A stretch of DNA of 64,000 nucleotides from Paenibacillus sp. FSL W8-0426 (lineage in GTDB: Bacteria > Bacillota > Bacilli > Paenibacillales > Paenibacillaceae), in contig NZ_CP150203.1 in the NCBI RefSeq assembly GCF_037969725.1, positions 4,852,001-4,916,000 on the forward strand, given 5' to 3'. The notes beneath the pieces were generated by a model. The model was not told the DNA's origin. It saw only the letters and a program-made list of their open reading frames with translations, and made no database searches. Made by a program: the position numbers and the translations under genes. Below are positions 17,884 to 26,948 of this stretch, piece by piece (the stretch's first letter is position 1; each line of letters opens with the position of its first letter).

Positions 17884-19218
17884 TTACAGCAGATCAGCAG
17901 CGAGTTGGGCCAGCTTGGAGCGCTCTCCTTTTTCAAGCATGATGTGCCCGCTGATTCCCTCCTGTTTGAACCGTTCTACTACATACGTCAGTCCATTGCT
18001 TGCCGAATCAAGATAGGGGTGGTCAATCTGTTCCGGATCCCCCATCAGTATGATTTTGCTGCCTTCGCCGACGCGTGATACGATCGTTTTCACTTCATGC
18101 CTCGACAAGTTCTGTGCTTCATCCACAATGATGAACTGTCCGGGAATGGACCGTCCGCGAATATACGTTAACGCCTCAACTTGGATGCTGCCAAGCCCCA
18201 TCAATATTTTGTCGATATCGCCGGCTTTTTTGGTATCGAAAAGAAATTCCAAATTATCATAGATCGGCTGCATCCATGGACGCAGCTTCTCTTCCTTTTC
18301 TCCCGGCAAATAACCGATATCCTTGCCCATGGGAACAACGGGACGAGCAATCAACAGCTTTTTGTATTTATGGTCATCCTCCACCTTGAGCAATCCGGCT
18401 GCCAAAGCGAGCAGCGTCTTCCCTGTTCCCGCCTTGCCGGTAATGGTTACCAGAGGAATATCGTCGTTCAAAAGCAATTCCAGGGCCATGCGCTGTTGTG
18501 CATTTCGGGCCACAATTCCCCACACATTATCATTGCTCAAATACAGCGGTTCAAGCCGGGTTCCTTCTCCGTTCACTTTAAGCAACGCCGATTTGTTGGT
18601 TCCCATCTCGTCCTTGAGAATCACAAACTCGTTGGGATATAGCATATAAGGCAATTGCAGCGGCTTAATCGGCAAGAAACGATATGTGTAAAACTCATCG
18701 ATTACCGACGGATGGACTTTAAGCGTTGTATAACCCGAATAAAGCTCGCTCGGCCCCGCTGTCCGATCCGACAAGTAATCCTGAGTGACCAGTCCGAGTA
18801 CATCGGCCTTGATGCGAACAAGCACGTCTTTGCTGACCAGGACCACCTGAGTCTCTGCATTCTCCTTTTCGTTTTCTTCGAGCTGATAATTCAGCGCAAC
18901 CGCCAAAATCCGATTATCGTTGGATATCTCGCCGAACATTTCCTGCACCTTAACGAAGCTGCGATGATTCAGTTCCACTTTGAGACTGCCTCCGCTGCCA
19001 AGCGGCACCCCGCTATGCAAGTGTCCTAACTCGCGCAAACCATCCAGCAACCTGGACACGTTTCTGGCATTACGGCCAATTTCGTCAGCATTTCTTTTTT
19101 TGGAGTCAATCTCCTCAAGCACAACCGCGGGAATGATGACCTCATGTTCCTCAAAGGCAAATATGGCATTGGGGTCATGCAAAAGCACGTTGGTATCCAA
19201 TACAAAAATCTTTTTCAT
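17884..19218 (-). CDS. ylaK: PIN domain plus PhoH ATPase (YlaK/PhoH2 type)
   Basis: Predicted RNA-acting ATPase: a PIN ribonuclease-like domain (about 1-140, beginning FVLDTNVLLHD with Asp8, then EEIDSKKRNADEIGRNAR) fused to a PhoH P-loop domain (about 225-444). Walker A GKAGTGKT is at 261-268 and Walker B IIVDEAQN near 370. In related bacteria PIN-PhoH proteins unwind and cleave RNA; that activity is inferred here. 444 residues, full length. Divergent from the ylaJ-like lipoprotein gene and near the ylaL- and ylaH-like genes, as in B. subtilis. The second, shorter PhoH in the window is at 52640. Confidence 0.93.
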   Translation of the reverse strand: MKKIFVLDTNVLLHDPNAIFAFEEHEVIIPAVVLEEIDSKKRNADEIGRNARNVSRLLDGLRELGHLHSGVPLGSGGSLKVELNHRSFVKVQEMFGEISNDNRILAVALNYQLEENEKENAETQVVLVSKDVLVRIKADVLGLVTQDYLSDRTAGPSELYSGYTTLKVHPSVIDEFYTYRFLPIKPLQLPYMLYPNEFVILKDEMGTNKSALLKVNGEGTRLEPLYLSNDNVWGIVARNAQQRMALELLLNDDIPLVTITGKAGTGKTLLALAAGLLKVEDDHKYKKLLIARPVVPMGKDIGYLPGEKEEKLRPWMQPIYDNLEFLFDTKKAGDIDKILMGLGSIQVEALTYIRGRSIPGQFIIVDEAQNLSRHEVKTIVSRVGEGSKIILMGDPEQIDHPYLDSASNGLTYVVERFKQEGISGHIMLEKGERSKLAQLAADLL

Positions 19219-19370
19219 TCAATCCCCTCCAAAGCGGCGTCGTTAAAGGCGTAGATCGGTTGATCTTTCAGCAGCGGCATGGACAATCATCCTCCCATAC
19301 ATAAATGTATTCGTGTAGGACAAAATAATTGTCAACCATTCTGAAAAACTACAGGAAAGGATGAACATTC

Positions 19371-20054
19371 ATGAAAGGTTGGATTTGCGCGCTGCTTCTG
19401 ATCTTTATACTTACAGGTTGCAGCACAACCACACGCAGTGCTTCGCAGGAGAACAACACGAATACCCGTGAACGTGCAGCAACTCGGCAAGATCTCCAGG
19501 GAGGAGCCCACAGTCTGAATACTGAAAATCGTCGGATGGAATCCGCAAACACGCACCGTGCCAATGAAAGGTCAGGCCAAACCGTTCGTGAGGCCGAAAA
19601 CGTAAACCAAACGGGCAAAATGCCCCACGAACAACGCATCACTCATCTGAAAACGTTGGCCAAGAAGGTCGAAGGCGTACGTGATGCCAATTGCGTCATT
19701 TTCGGCAATACGGCCATTGTCGGCATCGATGTGGATGGCAAGCTTGATCGGGCACGGGTCGGTACGATTAAATATTCCGTGGCCGAAGCATTGCGCAAAG
19801 ATCCGGAGGGCGTCGATTCCATCGTAACCGCAGATGCGGACGTCTCCGAACGAATCAAAGAAATCGGAGAGCATATCCGCAAAGGCAATCCGGTATCCGG
19901 TTTTGCATCAGAGCTTTCGGACATCGTCGGCCGAATCATCCCCCAATTGCCCAAAGACGTCAAAGTACGCCAAAATCCGAATGAAAACGTCAATACGGAA
20001 AGACATATGCAGCAACTGCATTCTTCTGACAGAAAGCAACAAAAAGCCCAGTGA
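19371..20054 (+). CDS. ylaJ: YhcN/YlaJ family sporulation lipoprotein
   Basis: Lipoprotein of the YhcN/YlaJ group, found in the spore inner membrane or linked to germination in B. subtilis. Signal peptide with lipobox LTGC (cysteine about residue 17), then a polar linker (about 20-80, rich in N, R, T, E), then a compact domain (about 85-190) with HLKTLAKKVEGVRDANCVIFGNTAIVGID, the mark of the family. The C-terminus is a charged tail. 227 residues. AGGAAAGGA precedes the ATG. Converges on a shared terminator with the ylaL-like gene. Confidence 0.85.
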   Translation: MKGWICALLLIFILTGCSTTTRSASQENNTNTRERAATRQDLQGGAHSLNTENRRMESANTHRANERSGQTVREAENVNQTGKMPHEQRITHLKTLAKKVEGVRDANCVIFGNTAIVGIDVDGKLDRARVGTIKYSVAEALRKDPEGVDSIVTADADVSERIKEIGEHIRKGNPVSGFASELSDIVGRIIPQLPKDVKVRQNPNENVNTERHMQQLHSSDRKQQKAQ

Positions 20055-20073
20055 TCTCTCACTAGGCTTTTTT
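20041..20073. terminator. Bidirectional terminator between ylaJ-like and ylaL-like genes
   Basis: Stem AAAGCC-AGTGA/TCACT-GGCTTT with T-runs on both strands. It overlaps the last codons of both convergent genes; the minus-strand stop codon lies inside the stem. Confidence 0.8.
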
Positions 20074-20514
20074 CATGGCAGCAAAGACCTGCTGATCGAG
20101 TTTCTCTGCAGCTCTTTGATCATATATTTTGACATATTGAGGTACGGAGGCCAATTCGGCTCCATAAAAAAGAGCATTACGTACCGCTTCGATGGAAATG
20201 TCGAAACAGCACATGTTGAACGGAACCTCTTGCAGCGGATCTTGTCTCACCGAGGCACGACCGTTGATGGCGTATATCGTGCTTTCTCCAAAAACGGTAA
20301 CGGTAATCGCCGGGTTGCGGATGATATTGTTCACCAGACGGGAACGATGGTCAAGGGCAATACGAAGCGTAGAAGCATTCTCCGCATAAATCCAGGAGAT
20401 TACGCTTGACGTGGGTCCGCCGGATTCCGCATCAACGGTAGCCAGCAGCACAAACGTCTCGCTTTTGAATTGCTGCAAAAGGGATTCAGTCAATTGTGTG
20501 ACAGCTTCAGACAT
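20062..20514 (-). CDS. ylaL: Pyridoxamine 5'-phosphate oxidase-like flavin-binding protein (YlaL type)
   Basis: Small split-barrel protein of the FMN-binding/PNPOx-like superfamily; substrate unknown. Seen: TFVLLATVDAESGGPTSSVISWIYAE near residue 20, STLRIALDHRSRLVNNIIRNPAITVTVFG, then the barrel end. About 150 residues when started at the ATG at 20514, which has GGGGAGG 8 bases upstream; the upstream ATG at 20556 has no site. Its place beside the ylaK/ylaJ genes follows the B. subtilis order. It is too small and lacks the substrate residues to be PdxH itself. Confidence 0.8.
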   Translation of the reverse strand: MSEAVTQLTESLLQQFKSETFVLLATVDAESGGPTSSVISWIYAENASTLRIALDHRSRLVNNIIRNPAITVTVFGESTIYAINGRASVRQDPLQEVPFNMCCFDISIEAVRNALFYGAELASVPQYVKIYDQRAAEKLDQQVFAAMKKA

Positions 20515-20712
20515 CGAACCAGCCTCCCCAACCTCATCATGCCATGCTTTGTTCATTTCATTGTAGATTTATTCCTATAGAGCCCGTGCTAATAGAATCA
20601 CGTTAGGCCACTTCAAATGATGCAGATGTGCATGTTGCAAGTGCTTTGGAGCTTGATGATTAAAGATATTATAACATACGATAGATCAAGCTTCCAATCC
20701 CTACCGTGCAGT

Positions 20713-21771
20713 CTATTCCGATTTCGAAGCGGCGGTCACCTTGCCTTCAAGGGTATCTTTCAAGGCTTGTTTGGCATTTGCCAGCTCCGTCTCATTGATA
20801 TAAACATAAGGGCTTTTCCATTCGCCGGTCACCGGCGTGTAATGCACGTCTTCTTTGGAAATATTCCAGTAGGTTGCAATCAGATTTTTCATCTGGTCGG
20901 ATTCCACGTCGGTGGTCATGTTGTTATCGATCGCACCGATCACTTTGCTAATCTTCGTTATGCCACCTAACGATTTCAGCTGGTCAAGCATGGAATTCAG
21001 CACCTGGTTTTGACGTTGATTGCGGTCAAAATCATTCGATTCCGCCGTTTTCGGGCTGCAATTCGATTTCCGGTAACGTACAAAATCCAGAGCCTTTTTG
21101 CCATCCAAATGTTGCGGGCCTGCCACGAGATTAATATCCGTTCCATCTGCCGTATCGCGGTAACACATGTTTTTGTCCACCGTGACATCCACGCCGCCAA
21201 CCGCATCCACGCCATCCCGAAATGCCTGGAAATTCAAGACTGTTGCGTAATTGATATCGACATCCAGATATTTGCTCATCATGTCCTTCATCTGGTCCTC
21301 GGCCTTTTTGCCGCTTGTTTTTTCCTGTGCCTTGAATCTTGGATAATAAGCATTCAGTTTGTTGCTTTTATATCCATCCAGGACGATGCGTGTATCGCGA
21401 GGCAGGGAAACAATGGTGGCCGTTTTGGTAGCCGGATTCATCGCTGCAACCATCACCACGTCTGACAGATAGGTTCCGGTCTCCGGGCGATTATCGGTAC
21501 CCAGCAGAAGCATCGTCAACGGTTTGCTTTGAGCTTCCATGCCGGAAGGCACAGGTTTGTCAATTCCGGTGTGGGCAACTTGATTATAGATCCAATACAA
21601 GTACCCTCCTCCTGCAATGATGCAGATGAAGAGCAAACTCAATATAACTTTGGCAAAGGTACGTTTCCGTTTCTTCTTGGGCGGCTTTTTCTTTCCGTTA
21701 TTCGATCCGGAAGGGCTTGTTGTTCCGGCTGCCTTCCTTCGCGGAGGAAGCCCGTTCGAATTCGAGTTCAT
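20713..21771 (-). CDS. LytR-CpsA-Psr (LCP) family protein
   Basis: Membrane-anchored enzyme of the family that attaches teichoic acids or other glycopolymers from polyprenyl phosphate carriers to peptidoglycan. About 352 residues: a very basic N-terminal tail (KKKPPKKKRKR), one helix (about 40-60), then the LCP domain with TMLLLGTDNRPE, MVAAMNPATKTATIVSLPRDTRI (conserved Arg residues that bind pyrophosphate) and DFVRYRKSN...DFDRNQRQNQVL. The ATG at 21771 follows TTGAGGA; the longer frame from 21930 adds residues unlike the family. Which TagT/U/V-like role it plays cannot be told. Confidence 0.92.
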   Translation of the reverse strand: MNSNSNGLPPRRKAAGTTSPSGSNNGKKKPPKKKRKRTFAKVILSLLFICIIAGGGYLYWIYNQVAHTGIDKPVPSGMEAQSKPLTMLLLGTDNRPETGTYLSDVVMVAAMNPATKTATIVSLPRDTRIVLDGYKSNKLNAYYPRFKAQEKTSGKKAEDQMKDMMSKYLDVDINYATVLNFQAFRDGVDAVGGVDVTVDKNMCYRDTADGTDINLVAGPQHLDGKKALDFVRYRKSNCSPKTAESNDFDRNQRQNQVLNSMLDQLKSLGGITKISKVIGAIDNNMTTDVESDQMKNLIATYWNISKEDVHYTPVTGEWKSPYVYINETELANAKQALKDTLEGKVTAASKSE

Positions 21772-21859
21772 TTCCTCAACACCTTTATCACATCTGTTTT
21801 TTGCCTTTAAAAAGACAACCGTTTCCCCGAAGGAAAACGGAAGTATATACGGGCATATG

Positions 21860-22156
21860 TCATGAATTACGTGCGGTGGATTCCGCTTTTTTCTTTTGTC
21901 GGCCTTCGATAAAATACCTGATCCGCACAAGCAGCATCAATCCTACGGCCACAAGCAGGCACTGGATGATCGGCAGCTTGTCGATCTGAAAAACAAGAAG
22001 CATGAATGTGCCCATCGCCATCAAAATATACAGAAAGATTTCCTTAACGAGCGGTAATTTCTGACGAACCCGAAACACCTTGTTATACACGTAAGTAATC
22101 AGCACAAAGATGACGATGTAGGCTACGATCGGGTGTGACGCGAACCATGCTTGCAT
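21860..22156 (-). CDS. ylaH: YlaH-like small membrane protein
   Basis: Function unknown. About 98 residues with three hydrophobic helices (about 7-24, 34-50, 55-73) and a basic C-terminal tail (RYFIEGRQKKKAES). It lies between the typA (ylaG) gene and an LCP gene, and the B. subtilis ylaG-ylaH neighbourhood supports the name. I start it at the ATG at 22156 behind AAAGGAG; the preceding in-frame ATGs lack a site. Sequence support for the family is modest. Confidence 0.7.
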   Translation of the reverse strand: MQAWFASHPIVAYIVIFVLITYVYNKVFRVRQKLPLVKEIFLYILMAMGTFMLLVFQIDKLPIIQCLLVAVGLMLLVRIRYFIEGRQKKKAESTARNS

Positions 22157-22455
22157 GCATAGCCAGCTCCTTTCGCAAATCATGCTTGGGTGATATAAGT
22201 TAAACACATTGCTGATGAGTCAAAACCCGGTGCATCTGCCTGCCAAGTGGCCGTTCCGGTTGCGGGTCGTTCTTCCGACCTTCGTTATCACCGGATTTTT
22301 TTGATCAACATACATAAGGAGAAAATCCGGTGATAAAGGCGGACGCTTTGCTTCTACAGAATCGATCCCGCCCCCTTCACTACTTTTGCAGGAAGAAGCA
22401 CCTTCTTTTTGAACCCACCATCAAACATTAACTTATTATTTTATTTTGGTCAGGC
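22157..22455. repeat. Intergenic region with long inverted repeat, possible dispersed repeat element
   Basis: A 15-bp perfect inverted repeat TTATCACCGGATTTT (22285-22299) and its complement (22322-22336), 22 bases apart, neither arm followed by a T-run. Right of it is a G+C-uneven, structured stretch (22337-22420) that includes GGCGG/CCGCC and GAAG/CTTC pairing possibilities. No gene is visible. It could be a mobile-repeat remnant or a transcript end; see findings. Confidence 0.5.
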
Positions 22456-24303
22456 TTAAGCGTTATTTTGTGCCATTTTGCGTTGTTTCTCGGCACGCTC
22501 GCGCTCGCTCTTATTCAAGATCTTTTTGCGCAGACGAACAGATTTCGGCGTAATTTCACAATACTCGTCATCGTTCAAATATTCAAGTGCCTGCTCCAGG
22601 GAGAAGATCATTGGCGTCTTCATTTTAACGGTATCGTCTTTGGTTGCGGAACGGACGTTGGTCAATTGTTTTTCTTTGCAAATGTTAACCACGATGTCGT
22701 TGTCACGCGTGTGCTCACCGACGATCATGCCTTCGTAAACCTCGGTTCCCGGCTCCAGGAAGAGCGTTCCGCGATCTTCGACGCCGATCATGCCGTAGAA
22801 CGTCGTTGTACCATTCTCCGTCGAGATCAATACGCCTTGGTGACGGCCGCCCACTTGACCGCCGATCAGTGGAGCATAGCTGTCGAACGCATGGTTCATT
22901 ACGCCATAACCGCGAGTCAGCGTCAGGAAGTTGGTACGGTATCCGATCAGGCCGCGTGCAGGAATCAAGAATTCGAGGCGAACTTGACCGTTGCCCGTGT
23001 TGACCATGTTCACCATTTCCGCTTTGCGCGAGCCCAGGCTTTCCATAACGGCACCCATGCTGTCTTCCGGAATGTCGATCAACAGGCGTTCAACCGGCTC
23101 CATTTTTTTGCCGTCGATTTCTTTGACGATAACTTCCGGTTTGGATACTTGAAGCTCATATCCTTCGCGGCGCATGTTTTCGATCAGAATCCCCAGGTGA
23201 AGCTCACCGCGTCCGGAAACGACAAATGCATCCGGACTGTCGGTATCTTCAACGCGAAGGGACACGTCGGTTTCCAATTCTTTGAGCAGACGTTCACGCA
23301 GTTTACGGGAAGTCACCCATTTACCTTCGCGGCCGGCAAAAGGACTGTTGTTCACGAGGAACGTCATTTGCAGGGTCGGCTCATCGATTTTCAGAACCGG
23401 CAGCGCTTCAGGTTGGTTTGGATCTGCGATCGTTTCACCGATATTGATGTCCTTGATCCCTGCGATCGCAACGATATCCCCTGCTCCGGCTTCTTCGATC
23501 TCAACACGTTTGAGGCCTTGGAAACCGAACAGTTTCTCGATTCGCGCAGATTTGCTCTTGCCGTCACGCATAATGACGGTAACCGCTTGGCCTTGCTTGA
23601 TCACTCCGCGGTTCACGCGGCCGATCGCGATACGGCCCAGGTATTCGTTATAATCCATCAGTGTAACGAGGAATTGCAGTGGCTCTTCCACGTTCTCCGT
23701 TGGGTAAGGAATGTGGCTTACGATCGTATCGTAAATCGCCATCATATTGTCATCTTGCTTGGCAGGGTCATCTTCCATGCTGGATGTACCGTTCAATGCC
23801 GAAGCATAAACAACCGGGAACTCCAGTTGATCGTCGTTCGCGCCCAGCTCGATGAACAGGTCAAGCACTTCATCGATGACTTCCGCCGGACGTGCGGCAG
23901 GACGGTCGATTTTGTTCACGATGACGATCGGCGTCAAGTTGTGCTCCAGCGCTTTGCGCAAAACGAATTTCGTTTGCGGCATGCAGCCTTCGTAAGCATC
24001 TACAACGAGCAGTACGCCATCGACCATTTTCATGATCCGCTCTACCTCGCCGCCAAAGTCGGCGTGTCCAGGCGTGTCCACGATGTTGATGAGATAGTCT
24101 TTATAAGTAATGGCTGTGTTTTTGGCCAAAATCGTAATACCGCGTTCGCGCTCCAAGTCGTTGGAGTCCATGGCGCGCTCCTGTAACGTTTCATGGTCAC
24201 GGAAAATACCGGACTGTTGCAGCAATTTGTCGACAAGCGTCGTTTTCCCGTGGTCGACGTGGGCAATAATCGCAATATTGCGAATGTGTTCTCTTGAATG
24301 CAT
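22456..24303 (-). CDS. typA: Ribosome-associated GTPase TypA (BipA)
   Basis: Translational GTPase of the EF-G-like group, binding ribosomes and helping assembly of the large subunit or adaptation to cold or stress. G1 [15 protein letters not shown]2 region [13 protein letters not shown]3 DTPGHADF and G4 NKIDR are present in the first 140 residues; domain II, III, V and a C-terminal domain follow. 615 residues from the ATG at 24303 ([17 protein letters not shown]), the family start; the TTG at 24333 is less likely. The C-terminus ends in a basic/Gln-rich tail ([12 protein letters not shown]). Confidence 0.97.
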   Translation of the reverse strand: MHSREHIRNIAIIAHVDHGKTTLVDKLLQQSGIFRDHETLQERAMDSNDLERERGITILAKNTAITYKDYLINIVDTPGHADFGGEVERIMKMVDGVLLVVDAYEGCMPQTKFVLRKALEHNLTPIVIVNKIDRPAARPAEVIDEVLDLFIELGANDDQLEFPVVYASALNGTSSMEDDPAKQDDNMMAIYDTIVSHIPYPTENVEEPLQFLVTLMDYNEYLGRIAIGRVNRGVIKQGQAVTVIMRDGKSKSARIEKLFGFQGLKRVEIEEAGAGDIVAIAGIKDINIGETIADPNQPEALPVLKIDEPTLQMTFLVNNSPFAGREGKWVTSRKLRERLLKELETDVSLRVEDTDSPDAFVVSGRGELHLGILIENMRREGYELQVSKPEVIVKEIDGKKMEPVERLLIDIPEDSMGAVMESLGSRKAEMVNMVNTGNGQVRLEFLIPARGLIGYRTNFLTLTRGYGVMNHAFDSYAPLIGGQVGGRHQGVLISTENGTTTFYGMIGVEDRGTLFLEPGTEVYEGMIVGEHTRDNDIVVNICKEKQLTNVRSATKDDTVKMKTPMIFSLEQALEYLNDDEYCEITPKSVRLRKKILNKSERERAEKQRKMAQNNA

Positions 24304-24382
24304 GGTTTGTATCCATATCCTTTCCAAATTCAATTCTTTATCTTATCTACTAAACTTCCCACAGGTTCGCAGGTTACTCACA

Positions 24383-24409
24383 AAATAAGCGTCGGTGATG
24401 TCCCGACGC
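24383..24409 (-). terminator. Probable terminator after the 24485 membrane protein gene
   Basis: Perfect 7-bp stem GCGTCGG/CCGACGC, 7-base loop, then TTATTTT on the minus strand. Confidence 0.55.
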
Positions 24410-24484
24410 GTGTCCTAACCCTTTTATTATAGTTGATCATAAGTAAAAATCAAGATATTTCGCCTTCGCCATCCCTGTGAATGG

Positions 24485-24985
24485 CTACCAGCCTTTTCGC
24501 TGCCTTCCGTTCCCGCGACCGAGCAGCAACCATATTCCACCAAGGATGAGAAGCATGGCAAGCACATAGATGATTCCGGAATGCAGCAAAGTGAATGCCA
24601 GCAATATGATGGATATACCGCCCAGGATAAAAGCAGCCGTGAGCACTTCCGGCGGTCTGCGGCGATCAACCATCGCATACTCCAGCAATCCGATCGCAAT
24701 GCCGAGCAGCAGGACGGGCCACAGTCTTCCCATCAACCCCGCACCCCACGTATTTGTAACTCCAAACAATAGGCCATACACCGTCAGGGTCCCTGCCGGA
24801 ACGAGTGACCAAGCTGGGGCTAGGCGCATGTAATACATGGCATGCAGCGCGATTCCCGGCAACAAAATGAGCAGCGGCCAGAAATGCCGGCCAATGAATC
24901 CAAAAACCCCCAACTGCCCTAATAAAATAATGAGACCTGCAGCAACAATGAATATACCGATCGCTTTTTCGTTTCGCTTTTTCAA
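24485..24985 (-). CDS. LiaI/LiaF-like transmembrane protein, unknown function
   Basis: A 166-residue protein with about six hydrophobic segments arranged as pairs with short loops (GQLGVFGFIGRHFWPLLILLPG near 22-43), a pattern seen in the small membrane domains of LiaI/LiaF and DUF5668-like proteins. No sensor partner or two-component system lies near, so a stress role is only a guess. The start is a TTG at 24985 behind AGAGGTGATATTGG. The C-terminus is basic (RGNGRQRKGW). Single gene, ended by a weak hairpin. Confidence 0.65.
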   Translation of the reverse strand: MKKRNEKAIGIFIVAAGLIILLGQLGVFGFIGRHFWPLLILLPGIALHAMYYMRLAPAWSLVPAGTLTVYGLLFGVTNTWGAGLMGRLWPVLLLGIAIGLLEYAMVDRRRPPEVLTAAFILGGISIILLAFTLLHSGIIYVLAMLLILGGIWLLLGRGNGRQRKGW

Positions 24986-25204
24986 CCAATATCACCTCTT
25001 GTCCCGTTTGATGCATGTAGAAATGTAGAGCAACCGATGTTCCATACGTGACCAAAGCACGCAGCTTACTATAAGTGTAGCTCATGTTTGCGCAAAAAAC
25101 TATACCGCATGTCGCTAATGGTGGCCTCTTTTGTGTTCATTCCTCATCCTTTTCAAATTTTATCCATATGGATCAGGATCCCTTTTACAATCGATTTTTA
25201 TACA

Positions 25205-25233
25205 TTTAGAAAGCCGCCCGTGTTGGGCGGCTT
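25205..25233 (-). terminator. Terminator after the first TerC gene
   Basis: Stem AAGCCGCCC/GGGCGGCTT with a 5-base loop, then TCTAAAT on the minus strand. Nothing else is supported in the 323-base gap 24986-25308. Confidence 0.65.
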
Positions 25234-25308
25234 GGCTTTCCTACGATATACCGAGGACACAGGGCAGCATATATTTTATTCTGCTCTACGGCAGAATGAC
25301 ATGAGGAA

Positions 25309-25968
25309 CTATACATTTTTCCGTACAAAGCGGTGAGCTCCTCCAATCGCAATAACAAGGCAAGCCATGGCGACCGGCAGCAGCGTATGTGCTTCTGCAG
25401 TCAATCCGTGTAACCACTGTCCCAGCTTCGGATCGCTCATCACCATTTCTCCGGCGGTATAGGCCAGAATGCCTGAACCCGCAAATACCAATATCGGATA
25501 TCGTTTCAACAACCCCACAATCAGGCCGCTGCCCCAGATTACGATCGGAATGCTGATCGCGATCCCGATAACCGTAAGCGCCAGATCACCGTCCGAGATC
25601 GCCGCGATGGCGAGCACATTGTCCAGGCTCATGACAAAATCGGCAACCAGAATCGTTTGAATGGCCTTCCATGTCGTCGAGGCCCCCTTGACTTCCACTT
25701 CATCTTCATTTTGCAGGAGCAGCTTCACCGAGATCCACAACAGCAGCAGCCCTCCTGCTGCTTGAATGAAAGGAATGCCTAACAGCATGACCGCCACAAA
25801 AGTCAATGCACAGCGTAGAATGACAGCGCCGAACGCGCCCCACCATACTGCCTGTTTACGCTGATTCAATGGAAGGTCTTTGCTGGCCATGGCTATGACT
25901 ACCGCATTATCTCCGCTTAATACCAGATTGATCATCAATATTTCCATCAGCATCCACAATGTATCCAC
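25309..25968 (-). CDS. TerC family integral membrane protein (YjbE type)
   Basis: TerC-family exporter-like protein; members of this group export Mn2+ or help load manganese into secreted enzymes. About 219 residues, seven hydrophobic segments, with the two duplicated signature motifs NLVLSGDNAVVIA (about 12-24) and DFVMSLDNVLAIA (about 115-127), whose Asp residues likely bind metal. I start it at the GTG at 25968, which sits 9 bases after a G-rich ribosome binding site; the ATG at 25977 is too close to it. Divergent from a paralogue. Confidence 0.9.
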   Translation of the reverse strand: MDTLWMLMEILMINLVLSGDNAVVIAMASKDLPLNQRKQAVWWGAFGAVILRCALTFVAVMLLGIPFIQAAGGLLLLWISVKLLLQNEDEVEVKGASTTWKAIQTILVADFVMSLDNVLAIAAISDGDLALTVIGIAISIPIVIWGSGLIVGLLKRYPILVFAGSGILAYTAGEMVMSDPKLGQWLHGLTAEAHTLLPVAMACLVIAIGGAHRFVRKNV

Positions 25969-25990
25969 GTCTCTCATCCCCCCACTTAAC

Positions 25991-26019
25991 TTGTATGTTA
26001 AAGTTGTCCATGCTATTCT
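25991..26019 (+). promoter_or_regulatory. Sigma-A-like promoter of the second TerC gene
   Basis: TTGTAT (25991-25996), exact 17-base spacer, TATTCT (26014-26019). A TTAAC/GTTAA inverted repeat (25986-26001) overlaps the -35 box. The gap between the two divergent genes is too short for a yybP-ykoY manganese riboswitch and none is seen. Confidence 0.6.
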
Positions 26020-26070
26020 TATCGATTGAACAAGCTTAAGCTTAGGGATGGATTAATCGAAGGAGTGACG

Positions 26071-26775
26071 ATGATGGAGCTGTTTAGTCCCGCATTTTGG
26101 CTTGCATTGTTGAATGTTGTGTTTATCGATCTGATTCTGGCGGGCGATAATGCCATCGTCATTGGGCTCGCTGCTCGAAATTTGCACCCTTCCGTGCAAA
26201 AAAAGGCGATTCTTTACGGAACGGGCGGAGCCCTTCTGATACGTATTTTGGCAACGATTGTTGTATTATGGCTGCTGCAAATTCCTTGGCTGCTGCTGAT
26301 CGGCGGACTAATGCTCATCTGGATCGCTTATAAATTGCTGGCAGACCAAGGCGAGGAGCATGCCGACATCAAAGCCGGAAGCTCCTTATGGACTGCCGTC
26401 CGAACCATTATCATCGCCGATGCCGCCATGGGTCTGGACAACGTGATTGCGGTAGCCGGTGCCGCCCAGCAGCATCTGGTGCTCGTCATTATGGGTTTGC
26501 TGATCAGCGTGCCCATTGTCGTTTGGGGCAGTACGCTGTTCATCAAGCTGATCAACCGATTCCCTTGGATCATCTATCTCGGAGCCATCGTGCTTGGTTA
26601 TACGGCTTCCAACATGATCACGGAGGAACGCCGGCTTGAAGCGTTCTTTGCGAAGCACGCCGTACTCAGGGTGCTGTTCATCATCATTGTGATCGCAGCC
26701 ATTGTCTTCGCAGGATACCGCAAACGGTCAAAAGGACCCAAACGGGAGGATGAAAGACAGCATTCCTATTCCTGA
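26071..26775 (+). CDS. TerC family integral membrane protein, second paralogue
   Basis: Paralogue of the divergent gene, with the motifs DLILAGDNAIVIGLAA (about 19-34) and DAAMGLDNVIAVAGAA (about 112-127) and seven predicted helices. 234 residues from the ATG at 26071 (MMELFSPAFWLALLN), which follows AAGGAG; the earlier in-frame ATG has no site. The C-terminus is a charged cytoplasmic tail (YRKRSKGPKREDERQ). Two head-to-head TerC genes suggest recent or maintained duplication and perhaps separate regulation. Confidence 0.9.
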   Translation: MMELFSPAFWLALLNVVFIDLILAGDNAIVIGLAARNLHPSVQKKAILYGTGGALLIRILATIVVLWLLQIPWLLLIGGLMLIWIAYKLLADQGEEHADIKAGSSLWTAVRTIIIADAAMGLDNVIAVAGAAQQHLVLVIMGLLISVPIVVWGSTLFIKLINRFPWIIYLGAIVLGYTASNMITEERRLEAFFAKHAVLRVLFIIIVIAAIVFAGYRKRSKGPKREDERQHSYS

Positions 26776-26825
26776 CATCAAAACACATTTGCAAAGAACG
26801 TTGGCAGCATTTGTAGAATGGACGC

Positions 26826-26866
26826 AAAAAGGACTGGTCGACATCATGTCGATCAGTCCTTTTTTT
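26826..26866 (+). terminator. Terminator of the second TerC gene
   Basis: Stem AAAGGACTG-GTCGAC/GTCGA-CAGTCCTTT followed by a run of eight T. Confidence 0.88.
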
Positions 26867-26948
26867 CGTGCTGCTTTATTTTACATCATTCGACTCGGAT
26901 AACATAACGTTCGTTATGTCGATGCGTCGGGCAGTTCTACCCTAACGG

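Noticed and set aside
19297..19310. ATACAT/ATGTAT palindrome between ylaK and ylaJ as an operator or sporulation promoter
   Set aside because: It is short and A/T rich; spacing does not fit sigma F, G or A boxes convincingly.
22468..24186. Long plus-strand open frame opposite typA (572 codons)
   Set aside because: Antisense to the GTPase with all G motifs; caused by codon bias of the real gene.
25088..25336. Plus-strand open frame of 82 codons in the 24986-25308 gap
   Set aside because: It runs through the TerC terminator and into the TerC gene and lacks a ribosome binding site.
25978..26070. yybP-ykoY manganese riboswitch between the TerC genes
   Set aside because: The gap is only about 100 bases and the conserved riboswitch blocks are not visible.
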